From Firmicutes bacterium CAG:646 (GTDB lineage Bacteria; Bacillota; Clostridia; Lachnospirales; Lachnospiraceae), in the NCBI GenBank assembly GCA_000432335.1, contig HF995386.1:26131-47423 (forward strand): a DNA stretch of 21,293 bases, given 5' to 3'. Shown here one piece after another: positions 7,929 to 15,312 of this stretch. A program made the position numbers and the translations under genes. The notes beneath the pieces are model-generated. The model ran no database searches, was not told where the DNA came from, and saw only the letters and a list, made by a program, of their open reading frames with translations. The first letter of the stretch is position 1. Every line of letters begins with the position of its first letter.

Positions 7929-8387
7929 ATGACAGGAGAACTATATCATTTATATTATGAGGAAATGGTTCATTGGGCTGTTTCCATGACAAAAAATCTA
8001 TCCTCAGCAGAAGATCTGGTTCAGGAAACTTTTTTACGAGCCATGAAAAATGAACAATTGTTCAAGGGGATGGAATTTTATCAATGCAGGTCCTGGCTTT
8101 ACCGTACAGCAAGGAATCTGTATGTGGATTGGGTGAGGCATGCAACCCATGAAGTGATTACGGAGACTATGCCGGAACAGGGAGAGATTTCCCGGGATTT
8201 TCAGAATCTGGACTGTGAACAGATACTTTCTATACTTCCGGAAGAGGAAAGAATACTGTTTGTGATGCGGTATCTGGAGGGATATACTTCCACAGAGATA
8301 GGGAAAATCTTTCAGATGCCTCCGGCTACGGTACGTTCCCGTCTGGCTCTGGCAAGAAGGCATTTACGAAAAGTATGGGAGGAATAA
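7929..8387 (+). CDS. ECF-type RNA polymerase sigma factor (SigM-like)
   Basis: Directs RNA polymerase to a small set of stress promoters. The 152-aa protein has the two-domain ECF build. Region 2 is residues 4-72, with SSAEDLVQETFLRAMKN and SWLYRTARNLYVDWVRH. Region 4 is about 98-150, with LPEEERILFVMRYLEGYTS and EIGKIFQMPPATVRSRLALA. AGGAGAGGAG precedes the ATG. The next gene starts 4 bases after the stop, so the two are probably translationally coupled. In most such pairs the second gene is a membrane anti-sigma factor; here it is a soluble-looking protein of unknown family, so how this sigma factor is held inactive is unclear. Confidence 0.93.
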   Translation: MTGELYHLYYEEMVHWAVSMTKNLSSAEDLVQETFLRAMKNEQLFKGMEFYQCRSWLYRTARNLYVDWVRHATHEVITETMPEQGEISRDFQNLDCEQILSILPEEERILFVMRYLEGYTSTEIGKIFQMPPATVRSRLALARRHLRKVWEE

Positions 8388-8391
8388 AAAA

Positions 8392-9612
8392 ATGCTTGAA
8401 AAGAAAAATTGTGTGATTAATTGTGATGTATGTGATACGAGAAATATGCAGCCGGATGTCTTTGACGGTTTTGAACAGGTTGTGATCAATGCGGATATCG
8501 TGGTGGTTAATGAAAAGAGCAAAAAACTTTTGAATAATTACGCGATTATTATGAATACGGATGATGTTCTGGAAACGGAAGAAGAAGTAAAACTTCATGC
8601 TCAGAATGGAAGTTATGAGCTGATTCCGGGAATGGGACTGGAGGAGAATCTTTTTCTGGTAGTGAACGGACGTCTGACGATTCACCCGGGTGCAGAAGGA
8701 GAGGTGCTTCGCTGCAAAAAGATTACCGTCAATGGAAGTGTAAAATATCCGGCAAGCATGGCGGGAGTACTGGGAAATATGACGGTAAACGGTCAGACTT
8801 ATTGCTACCCAGACGGAAGTATTCTGTTGGAAGACGGTTTGCACATGGATAAATATTTTCCGCTGAGAGCCCGGGAAAATGGTTTTTATTATAGCTGGGA
8901 AGAAATCGTTATTGCAGATGAAGCAATCGATCTGGAAAAGCTGAAAAATAAAAATGTGCGTTTTCATGCGCCGGAATTGATCGTTGCAGAGAAAATGCTG
9001 GAGTCGGCAATCTCCATGTTTAACGATGATATGGAACTGAAGGTGATCCCGGAGGGCTTTGGCTATGTGGATCAGGATGTGAAACTGGATCGTAAATTAC
9101 TGAAAAAATATGGAAACCGTTTATTTATTCATGGCGATCTCAGTCTGGATAAGGAAAGTACTCCTCTGTTAGATCAGGTGGAAGAATTAAAGGTGCAGGG
9201 TGACGTATATCTTTTAAAGGAACAGGAAGAAAAATTTCTGGAACTGGATGCAGAATATCAGGAACTTCATACAGCAAGAGGAAAATGTCTGGAAAATAAA
9301 ATAAGAGTGGAGATTACTCCTTTGATGCTGCAGAACGAGCCGGAGGGCATTCTGGTAAGAAATGCGGTGGAGGTGACACTTTCACCGGAACTGACGCCGG
9401 AACAAATTGGGGAGTTCCTTCAATTTGAAAATTGTGCTAAAATTAAATGCAGCAGAGAGCAAAAGAGCTTTGTGCAGTTTGTAAGTAATAATGTGGCAGA
9501 CATCAGCGCCGGAGAAGATGAAGACGAAGATATCAGAAGAGAGAGTGGAGCCTCCGTTCTGGAAAAGCTGATGAATACCAAAGTGATAAATGCAGATTAT
9601 TATAGTCTGTAA
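8392..9612 (+). CDS. Unrecognised 406-aa beta-rich protein paired with the ECF sigma factor
   Basis: I do not recognise a named family. The protein has no signal peptide or membrane segment. Near the N-terminus is a short cysteine cluster, CVINCDVC (C7, C11, C14), which could bind a metal but is not the HxxxCxxC of zinc anti-sigma factors. The body is rich in short strand-like units of similar flavour (NGRLTIHPGAEGEVL, CKKITVNGSVKYP, NRLFIHGDLSLD, EELKVQGDVYLL). These suggest a beta-solenoid or polymer-forming fold distantly like bactofilins; this is inference. The C-terminus has an acidic patch, GEDEDEDIRRE. It starts 4 bases after the sigma gene, so a role as regulator, sensor or main target of that sigma factor is plausible. 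Confidence 0.7.
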   Translation: MLEKKNCVINCDVCDTRNMQPDVFDGFEQVVINADIVVVNEKSKKLLNNYAIIMNTDDVLETEEEVKLHAQNGSYELIPGMGLEENLFLVVNGRLTIHPGAEGEVLRCKKITVNGSVKYPASMAGVLGNMTVNGQTYCYPDGSILLEDGLHMDKYFPLRARENGFYYSWEEIVIADEAIDLEKLKNKNVRFHAPELIVAEKMLESAISMFNDDMELKVIPEGFGYVDQDVKLDRKLLKKYGNRLFIHGDLSLDKESTPLLDQVEELKVQGDVYLLKEQEEKFLELDAEYQELHTARGKCLENKIRVEITPLMLQNEPEGILVRNAVEVTLSPELTPEQIGEFLQFENCAKIKCSREQKSFVQFVSNNVADISAGEDEDEDIRRESGASVLEKLMNTKVINADYYSL

Positions 9613-9643
9613 GAAATAACCAAAGGTGCGAAGGGGAGAGTAT

Positions 9644-10282
9644 ATGACGAAAGAAGAATTGGCTCTGGAAGTGATTGACCGTTTAAAGAAAGAATATCCT
9701 GAGGCGGGTTGTACACTGGATTATGATCAGGCATGGAAACTTTTAGTGAGTGTTCGTCTGGCAGCCCAGTGTACCGATGCCAGGGTGAATGTAGTGGTGG
9801 AAGGTCTGTATGAGAAATATCCGAATGTGGATGCGCTGGCGGCGGCTGATGTGGATGATATTGAAAAAATTGTCCGTCCTTGTGGATTAGGGAGGAGCAA
9901 AGCCCGGGATATCAGCGCCTGCATGAAAATCTTGCGGGATGAATATCAGGGGAAGGTGCCGGATAATTTTGATGCGTTGCTGAAACTTCCCGGAGTGGGA
10001 AGAAAGAGCGCCAACCTGATCATGGGGGATGTGTTCGGAAAGCCGGCAATCGTTACAGACACCCATTGTATCCGTCTGACCAACAGAATTGGTCTGGTGG
10101 ATGGTATAAAGGAACCGAAAAAAGTAGAAATGGCGCTGTGGAAGATCATTCCCCCGGAAGAGGGGAGTGATTTTTGCCATCGGCTGGTATTTCATGGAAG
10201 AGACGTGTGTACGGCGAGAACGAAGCCGTTTTGTGAGAAATGTTGTCTGCAGGATATTTGCGGAAAACATGGAGTAGAATAG
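9644..10282 (+). CDS. nth: Endonuclease III (DNA glycosylase/AP lyase)
   Basis: Removes oxidised pyrimidines and cuts abasic sites. The 212-aa length is normal. The helix-hairpin-helix LLKLPGVGRKSANLI carries the catalytic lysine K121, and VTDTHCIRLTNR carries the aspartate D139. The C-terminal iron-sulphur loop is C189, C197, C200, C206. Spacing is C-x7-C-x2-C-x5-C, one residue longer in the first gap than the x6 of E. coli Nth, and there is an additional neighbouring cysteine (C201). ATG 9644 is chosen because AAGGGGAGAG is just upstream; a GTG at 9626 is in frame but lacks a site. The gap to the preceding gene is 31 bases, so it is probably co-transcribed with the sigma pair. Confidence 0.95.
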   Translation: MTKEELALEVIDRLKKEYPEAGCTLDYDQAWKLLVSVRLAAQCTDARVNVVVEGLYEKYPNVDALAAADVDDIEKIVRPCGLGRSKARDISACMKILRDEYQGKVPDNFDALLKLPGVGRKSANLIMGDVFGKPAIVTDTHCIRLTNRIGLVDGIKEPKKVEMALWKIIPPEEGSDFCHRLVFHGRDVCTARTKPFCEKCCLQDICGKHGVE

Positions 10283-10318
10283 ACAGAGGTCAAAAGATAA
10301 CTGATGAGGTGATGGATT

Positions 10319-12178
10319 ATGAAAATTCAGAAACTGAGAATCAGAAATTTTAAAGCGATCAGAGATATGGTACTGGAGGATCTGGAAAATGCGTTGATCC
10401 TGGTGGGAAAGAACAGTACCGGAAAAACGGCTGTTCTGGATGCCGTCCGCTTTGTGGCGGGAAATTATCAAGTGAGCAGGGAAGATTTTCGGGAGGGGCA
10501 CCCACCAGTTCTGGTGGAAGTAAAATTGGAAATTGAGGAAGAGGATCTCCGGTCTTTCCATCAGCAGGGGTTGGTGAGTAAATACAGAAGATACGATGCA
10601 TGGTTGGAGGATTTTAAGAAAAAATTGCCGTCCTATCAGGAGGGCAGTCTGGCATTTACCTGTTCGGCAAACTGGCAGGGCGAGGTGCGGTATGCAGACG
10701 GAAAGAAAAAGAACAACAGCTATATTTCTCAGATTTTTCCGAAAATTTATTATATAGATACCCAGAGAGATTTGGGACAGTTCCAGAAAGACCTTCTTTT
10801 GTGGATAGAAGATGATATGGTGCGGAGAATGCGATCGGGCTGCTGTATGTTTGACCGGGCAAAAACCTGTACCCATTGTTTTGAATGTATCGGGCTGATC
10901 AATCAGAAATCTGCCGCCGAGCTGAATGCTTTTGAGGCATCAAGATTGTTGGATTACAAATTATATCAGCTGAACCTGGATGATTTTTCAAAGAAAATGA
11001 ACAGAAATTTCCGCAGGAACGGAGGTCAGGAAGAAATTCGTTATTCTATGAACCGAAATGTGGAACAGATGTTGTCGGTGACTGCAGAGACGTATAATGA
11101 AGGACAGAACCTTACCCGCCCGGTCAGTCGGATGGCAAAAGGAATGCGCAGCGTATATATGCTTTCGCTGCTGGAAACGTATGCGGAGGGAAACAGCAGG
11201 AATCCGGGCATTATTTTAGTGGAAGAACCGGAGATTTTTCTGCATCCTCAGATGCAGAAGGTGGCGGGGGAGATTTTATATCGTCTGTCCAGAAAAAATC
11301 AGGTGATGTTTACCACCCATTCTGCCAATCTGCTGTCTGATTTTAATACCCGGCAGATTCGCCAGATGGTGTTGGATTCGGAGGGCTGTTCCCGCATTAT
11401 GGAGAGAACGGATATCAGTCGGATTCTGGATGATCTGGGCTATACGGCGTCAGACCTTATGAATGTAGATTTTGTGTTTATTGTAGAGGGAAAGCAGGAT
11501 AAGAGCCGTCTGCCTTTGCTCCTTCAAAAGTATTATGGTGAGACGTATGATTCTCAGGGGAATCTATCCCGGGTAGCGATCATTACCACTAATAGTTGTA
11601 CCAATATTAAAACGTATGCGAATTTAAAATACATCAATCAGATTTATCTGAAGGATCGTTTTCTGATGATCCGGGACGGGGATGGAAAAGATGCGAAGGA
11701 GCTGCGTCATCAGCTTTGCCGTTATTATGAGGAGCGGAAGAAGGAAGATGTAGATACTTTACCCAGGATAACCCCGAGAAATGTGTTGATTTTAAAATAT
11801 TATTCTTTTGAGAATTATTTTTTGAATCCTGTCTGGATGGTAAAAGTGGGAGTCCTGTCTTCGGAAGAAGAATTTTATACGATTTTTCTGGAAAAATGGA
11901 AGGAATATCTGTACAGGATCAGAAGTGGAAAGCATCTTCGGGCAGTTTTGGGAAAAGATCTGGAGACGGTGGAAGATGTGAAAGAACATATGGAAGAAAT
12001 TAAGATTTACCTGAGAGGGCATAATCTGTTTGATATTTTTTATGGAAGATATAAGAGCCGGGAACAGGAGATCCTGAGGCAGTATGTGGAGCTGGCGCCC
12101 AGAGAGGAATTTCAAGATATTCTGGAGGCGATTGACCGTTTTATTTACTTTGAGAACAGGAAGAAAGAACATGAATGA
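10319..12178 (+). CDS. OLD-family ATPase/TOPRIM endonuclease
   Basis: Predicted ATP-driven DNA nuclease of the OLD type, 619 aa. The N-terminal ABC-like ATPase begins MKIQKLRIRNFKAIRD, with Walker A GKNSTGKT at 31-37, Walker B IILVEEPE at 298-305 and H-loop FTTHSANLL at 331-339. The C-terminal TOPRIM domain shows FIVEGKQDK (E390) and LMIRDGDGKD (D453, D455), followed by LKYYSFENYF as in OLD/DUF4435 proteins; acidic residues needed for cleavage look intact. An insertion at 175-190 has five cysteines, ending in CTHCFEC, suggesting a metal site. GATGAGGTG precedes the ATG. The last codons overlap the next gene by 8 bases. Known relatives (OLD, Gabija GajA, PARIS) defend against phages, so a defence role with the next two genes is likely but inferred. 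Confidence 0.87.
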   Translation: MKIQKLRIRNFKAIRDMVLEDLENALILVGKNSTGKTAVLDAVRFVAGNYQVSREDFREGHPPVLVEVKLEIEEEDLRSFHQQGLVSKYRRYDAWLEDFKKKLPSYQEGSLAFTCSANWQGEVRYADGKKKNNSYISQIFPKIYYIDTQRDLGQFQKDLLLWIEDDMVRRMRSGCCMFDRAKTCTHCFECIGLINQKSAAELNAFEASRLLDYKLYQLNLDDFSKKMNRNFRRNGGQEEIRYSMNRNVEQMLSVTAETYNEGQNLTRPVSRMAKGMRSVYMLSLLETYAEGNSRNPGIILVEEPEIFLHPQMQKVAGEILYRLSRKNQVMFTTHSANLLSDFNTRQIRQMVLDSEGCSRIMERTDISRILDDLGYTASDLMNVDFVFIVEGKQDKSRLPLLLQKYYGETYDSQGNLSRVAIITTNSCTNIKTYANLKYINQIYLKDRFLMIRDGDGKDAKELRHQLCRYYEERKKEDVDTLPRITPRNVLILKYYSFENYFLNPVWMVKVGVLSSEEEFYTIFLEKWKEYLYRIRSGKHLRAVLGKDLETVEDVKEHMEEIKIYLRGHNLFDIFYGRYKSREQEILRQYVELAPREEFQDILEAIDRFIYFENRKKEHE

Positions 12179-13619
12179 GAGAAAAGACCCCAGAGGGGGA
12201 TTACAGGATAGAATCGGAAAGCTTTTGAAAAAGCTTCAGATGGAGCAGGAGAGAAAACCCTTGCGTTTGGCGCTGTGGACGGGTTCTCTGTTTTATGTGC
12301 GTTTATTTGTAGAATCACAAAAAAGGGAAAGCTTGCAGCCTTATTTTCCTTATGCCGGTTTTCCTATGGAGTGGAGCCGGGGCGATGAGGTGATGGAACT
12401 TCAGCAGAGAGTTTGGCAGCTGGAGTATCAGGTGCAGTATTGTTCTTCTATCGTGGAGGAAGGGCATTTTATGGAAAAAGCCCGAACCAGTGAGAGGGGA
12501 GAATGGTCTGAAGAATTATGTAAATTCATCGATGAGATTGCGGAACAGGCAGATTGGAGCCAGGGGATGCCGGTTATTTTCGGGGCTGCTCTGGAAGAAA
12601 TGATACGACAGATTTACGGTCTGGGAAACAGCGGATTGTTTTTGATGCCAGATCCGCTGATCGAGATGGTGATCGCTCTGAGCGGGGAGAAAAAAAGGGA
12701 AAATGTCTGGAATCCCTCCTGTCGGACGGGAGCTTTTCTGGCTGCTTCCCATCGTGCACACCCGGAATGGAAGATGGAAGGCTCCGAGCAGGAAAAAGAT
12801 CTGTGTCTGCTGGCGCAGATGCTTCCATTTTTTTATGGTTTCGGTATTGGAGGCGTTTGCAGAGAAAATCCTCTGGAAGCAGAAAAAGGAAAGTATGACT
12901 TGATTATTTCCAATCCGCCAGTAGGGGAACTGGAAAGCGAAAATCAGGATCGTTTTTCAGTGTCTACCAGAAAGATTCAACTTCAGTACCTGCAGATGAT
13001 CATGGAACATTTGAAACAGCAGGGGATGGCAATCGTGGTGGTAAATGAGGGGACATTGTTCAAATTCGATGCGGAGATGCGGGTTCGGCAGGAGTTGTTG
13101 GAAAACTATGCGCTGCAGGGGGTGATCTCTCTGCCGGCAGGAGCATTTTTGCCCTATACGGGAAGTAAGGCATCCATACTGATCTTTGAAAATACAGGGG
13201 AAGCGGTGGAAGCAAAGTCTCTGGTATGGTTTTATGAGCTGCATCATCTGGGATATTCGCTGGACAGAAGGCGGGAAGTTATAGAAACAAATGAGATTCC
13301 TTCGCTTTTGGAAAGCTGGAAGGAGAGAAAAAATCTCGAAAAAGAATGGGAGACGCAGCTTGCCCGGAGCAGTTGCAAGAATCAGTGGGAAAATCCGGTG
13401 CCGGAGGAGTGGAATCATGGCAGTTTTTGGTTTGCAGACGGTGAAACCATCCGGAAAAATGACTATAACTTGACGGCGGGAAGATATAAACCGTGGAAGG
13501 AAGAGGGAGAAGAGGTTCTGGAATCACCGCTGGAGCTTCTGGAACAGATTGCCAGCTTGGAAAAAGAAACTATGAACAGTATTCAGGAACTGATTGAGAT
13601 GACGAAAAATTATGGATAA
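12171..13619 (+). CDS. HsdM-lineage N6-adenine methylase homologue with degenerate active site
   Basis: Clearly of type I modification-subunit descent: ISLPAGAFLPYTGSKASILIF (318-338) and NDYNLTAGRYK (430-440) match HsdM. The AdoMet motif I reads NPSCRTGAF (181-189) where DPACGTGGF is usual, so the GxG turn is broken by arginine. The catalytic motif IV reads NPPV (248-251) where NPPF or NPPY is usual, losing the aromatic residue that stacks on the flipped adenine. Methylation is therefore doubtful; a structural or DNA-binding role with the HsdS-like partner is likelier. The start ATG 12171 overlaps the OLD-type gene by 8 bases. Its own stop overlaps the next start by 8 bases. A reading frame opening at 12084 is only an upstream extension inside the previous gene. 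Length 482 aa. No HsdR gene is present. Confidence 0.83.
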   Translation: MNERKDPRGGLQDRIGKLLKKLQMEQERKPLRLALWTGSLFYVRLFVESQKRESLQPYFPYAGFPMEWSRGDEVMELQQRVWQLEYQVQYCSSIVEEGHFMEKARTSERGEWSEELCKFIDEIAEQADWSQGMPVIFGAALEEMIRQIYGLGNSGLFLMPDPLIEMVIALSGEKKRENVWNPSCRTGAFLAASHRAHPEWKMEGSEQEKDLCLLAQMLPFFYGFGIGGVCRENPLEAEKGKYDLIISNPPVGELESENQDRFSVSTRKIQLQYLQMIMEHLKQQGMAIVVVNEGTLFKFDAEMRVRQELLENYALQGVISLPAGAFLPYTGSKASILIFENTGEAVEAKSLVWFYELHHLGYSLDRRREVIETNEIPSLLESWKERKNLEKEWETQLARSSCKNQWENPVPEEWNHGSFWFADGETIRKNDYNLTAGRYKPWKEEGEEVLESPLELLEQIASLEKETMNSIQELIEMTKNYG

Positions 13620-15291
13620 GAGATGGAATAGCTACAGTTTAGAGGAAGTAGCCCGTCTGGTGTCCGGGCGGACGCCGGAGCGGGAGCAGAAAGAATACTA
13701 CGCTTCTCAGGGAACACCCTGGGTAAAAATTGAGAATCTGAATCAGGGTTTTATTACCCATACGGCAGAGTATTTGTCGGAAAAGGGTCGGGAAAAGGTA
13801 AATTTGGTACCGGAAAACAGCGTGCTTTTTTCCATTGTGGGAACGGTGGGAAAGGTTGGGATTGCCGCAAGAGAGCTTGCCACGAATCAGCAGATCGTAT
13901 CCCTGATCTTTGATGAGACAAAAGTATTACCGCTGTTTGGTTATTATTGCCTTCGCTATCATGCCCGGGAAATCTGTAAATTATCCAATCAGACCACCAT
14001 GGCGCTGATCAGCAGAAAAACACTGGGGCAGTACCGTATTATGGTTCCCGACCGTCTGGAGGAACAGCAGGAAATTGTACAGAAACTTCAGAAATTTGAA
14101 GAGTATGCAAAAAAGAAAGAAAAAATAAGAGAAAAAATCTCACGTTATGACAGCGTGCTCTTTCAGAAAATGTTCTGTGATGAGATTCTGTATCATGAAA
14201 AGCTTACGGTAAGAGAGTTCTTAAGAGAACCAGTATTTGGAGGCAGCAAAAGGCGGGAGGAACTGGGAGCGGAGCAGCCAGGGATTGACAGCGGAGAATT
14301 TGAAAAGCCATATCTGACAGAGAGAGAAGGAAAGAAAACCGGGGTGCAGGATTCCTTTGGAGAGAAAGCGCCGGAGGCGGATCAGGTGCAGGAGGGAGAT
14401 ATCCTTCTGAGAAATGGAAAGATGATCCTGGTTCGCGATCAGAAAACACCCCGCTATATCGATCGAAGTATTTTATGTATCCGAACAAGGGAAAACCAGC
14501 TGCTGCCGGAAGTTTTGTATGCTTATCTCAGTTTGCCGGGAATCAGAGAAAAACTATATACGCATCGAAAAGCAGGGGATACCAGAAAACGCCCGATTCG
14601 GGCGGGAGAATTGGGGAAAATGAAACTCCCCTATTTTACGTGGGAGAAACAAAAAGAATACGAGACTTTTCATAAAAAAATCCGGCAGATTCAACATTCG
14701 CTGGATCAGGAAATCCTTTGCGCCTGGAAAACATTTTCCGGGATATCTAGAATGTTAATGAATGGATATGAAGAAGCAGAGCCTTTGGAAGAAAAAATAG
14801 AGGCATCAGATGAGAAAAAAACTCAGGTAAATATCACGGAAGATGCAGGAAAAAATGGTCAAGAGCAGATCGAGACGGCGCACCTGATTCTTGCGGTGCT
14901 GGCAGGCTGGTGTCCGCGAAATGAAAGAGCAGGTGAATATTATCAGAGAAGACAGGAAATTTTTCGCAGAGCGCAGCCCTATTTTCAGCCTGCAGCGCTG
15001 AGTTTTGTGACTCGTAAGGGGCAGCAGGACTATCTTCTGGAACGGGATTTTCTGGCGTATCATTCGGAAAAGCTGTCCCAAGAATGGGACAGTCCGCTGG
15101 AATTATTGCGAAAGATATTGAAACAGGCAGAAATGGAAGAGATTACAGATGCACATCTGGCTTTTCATGGAGAAACAGGAATCTGTACGGAATCTGATTG
15201 GGAGACGGAAGTGGTGCTGACGATGGCAAAAGATGCCTGGAAATTATTGGCGGAATTTTCCGGTTATCACAGATGTGCATTTTTACTATAA
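13612..15291 (+). CDS. HsdS-like DNA specificity protein with C-terminal extension
   Basis: Resembles the type I restriction specificity subunit, which reads a two-part DNA target and binds the methylase. First target-recognition domain is residues 8-145 (LEEVARLVSGRTPE, GTPWVKIENLNQGFIT, NSVLFSIVGTVGKVGIA, LATNQQIVSLIF). A helical spacer follows (148-190). A second, weaker recognition domain is about 196-342 (EGDILLRNGKMILVR, DTRKRPIRAGELGKMKLP). A second helical segment then runs 343-385. Residues 390-559 are extra: a charged linker, then a region (AHLILAVLAGWCPRNERAGE onward) that I cannot match to HsdS or another family. The start overlaps the preceding gene by 8 bases. Total 559 aa against 380-460 for usual HsdS. 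It is likely the targeting subunit of the cassette. Confidence 0.82.
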   Translation: MDKRWNSYSLEEVARLVSGRTPEREQKEYYASQGTPWVKIENLNQGFITHTAEYLSEKGREKVNLVPENSVLFSIVGTVGKVGIAARELATNQQIVSLIFDETKVLPLFGYYCLRYHAREICKLSNQTTMALISRKTLGQYRIMVPDRLEEQQEIVQKLQKFEEYAKKKEKIREKISRYDSVLFQKMFCDEILYHEKLTVREFLREPVFGGSKRREELGAEQPGIDSGEFEKPYLTEREGKKTGVQDSFGEKAPEADQVQEGDILLRNGKMILVRDQKTPRYIDRSILCIRTRENQLLPEVLYAYLSLPGIREKLYTHRKAGDTRKRPIRAGELGKMKLPYFTWEKQKEYETFHKKIRQIQHSLDQEILCAWKTFSGISRMLMNGYEEAEPLEEKIEASDEKKTQVNITEDAGKNGQEQIETAHLILAVLAGWCPRNERAGEYYQRRQEIFRRAQPYFQPAALSFVTRKGQQDYLLERDFLAYHSEKLSQEWDSPLELLRKILKQAEMEEITDAHLAFHGETGICTESDWETEVVLTMAKDAWKLLAEFSGYHRCAFLL

Positions 15292-15312
15292 GGCAGAACG
15301 AGGAGAAAACGG

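Noticed and set aside
9887..10876. Long minus-strand open frame (329 aa) opposite nth and the OLD-type gene
   Set aside because: It lies wholly opposite two well-supported genes, has no recognisable motif, and its composition is that of a reverse complement of coding DNA.
10319..12178. RecF/SMC-type repair ATPase
   Set aside because: The C-terminal VEGKQDK and DGDGKD signatures show a TOPRIM nuclease domain, which RecF and SMC lack.
10319..15291. A standard type I restriction-modification system
   Set aside because: No HsdR helicase-nuclease is present, the methylase motifs are degenerate, and the first gene is an OLD-type ATPase/TOPRIM protein.
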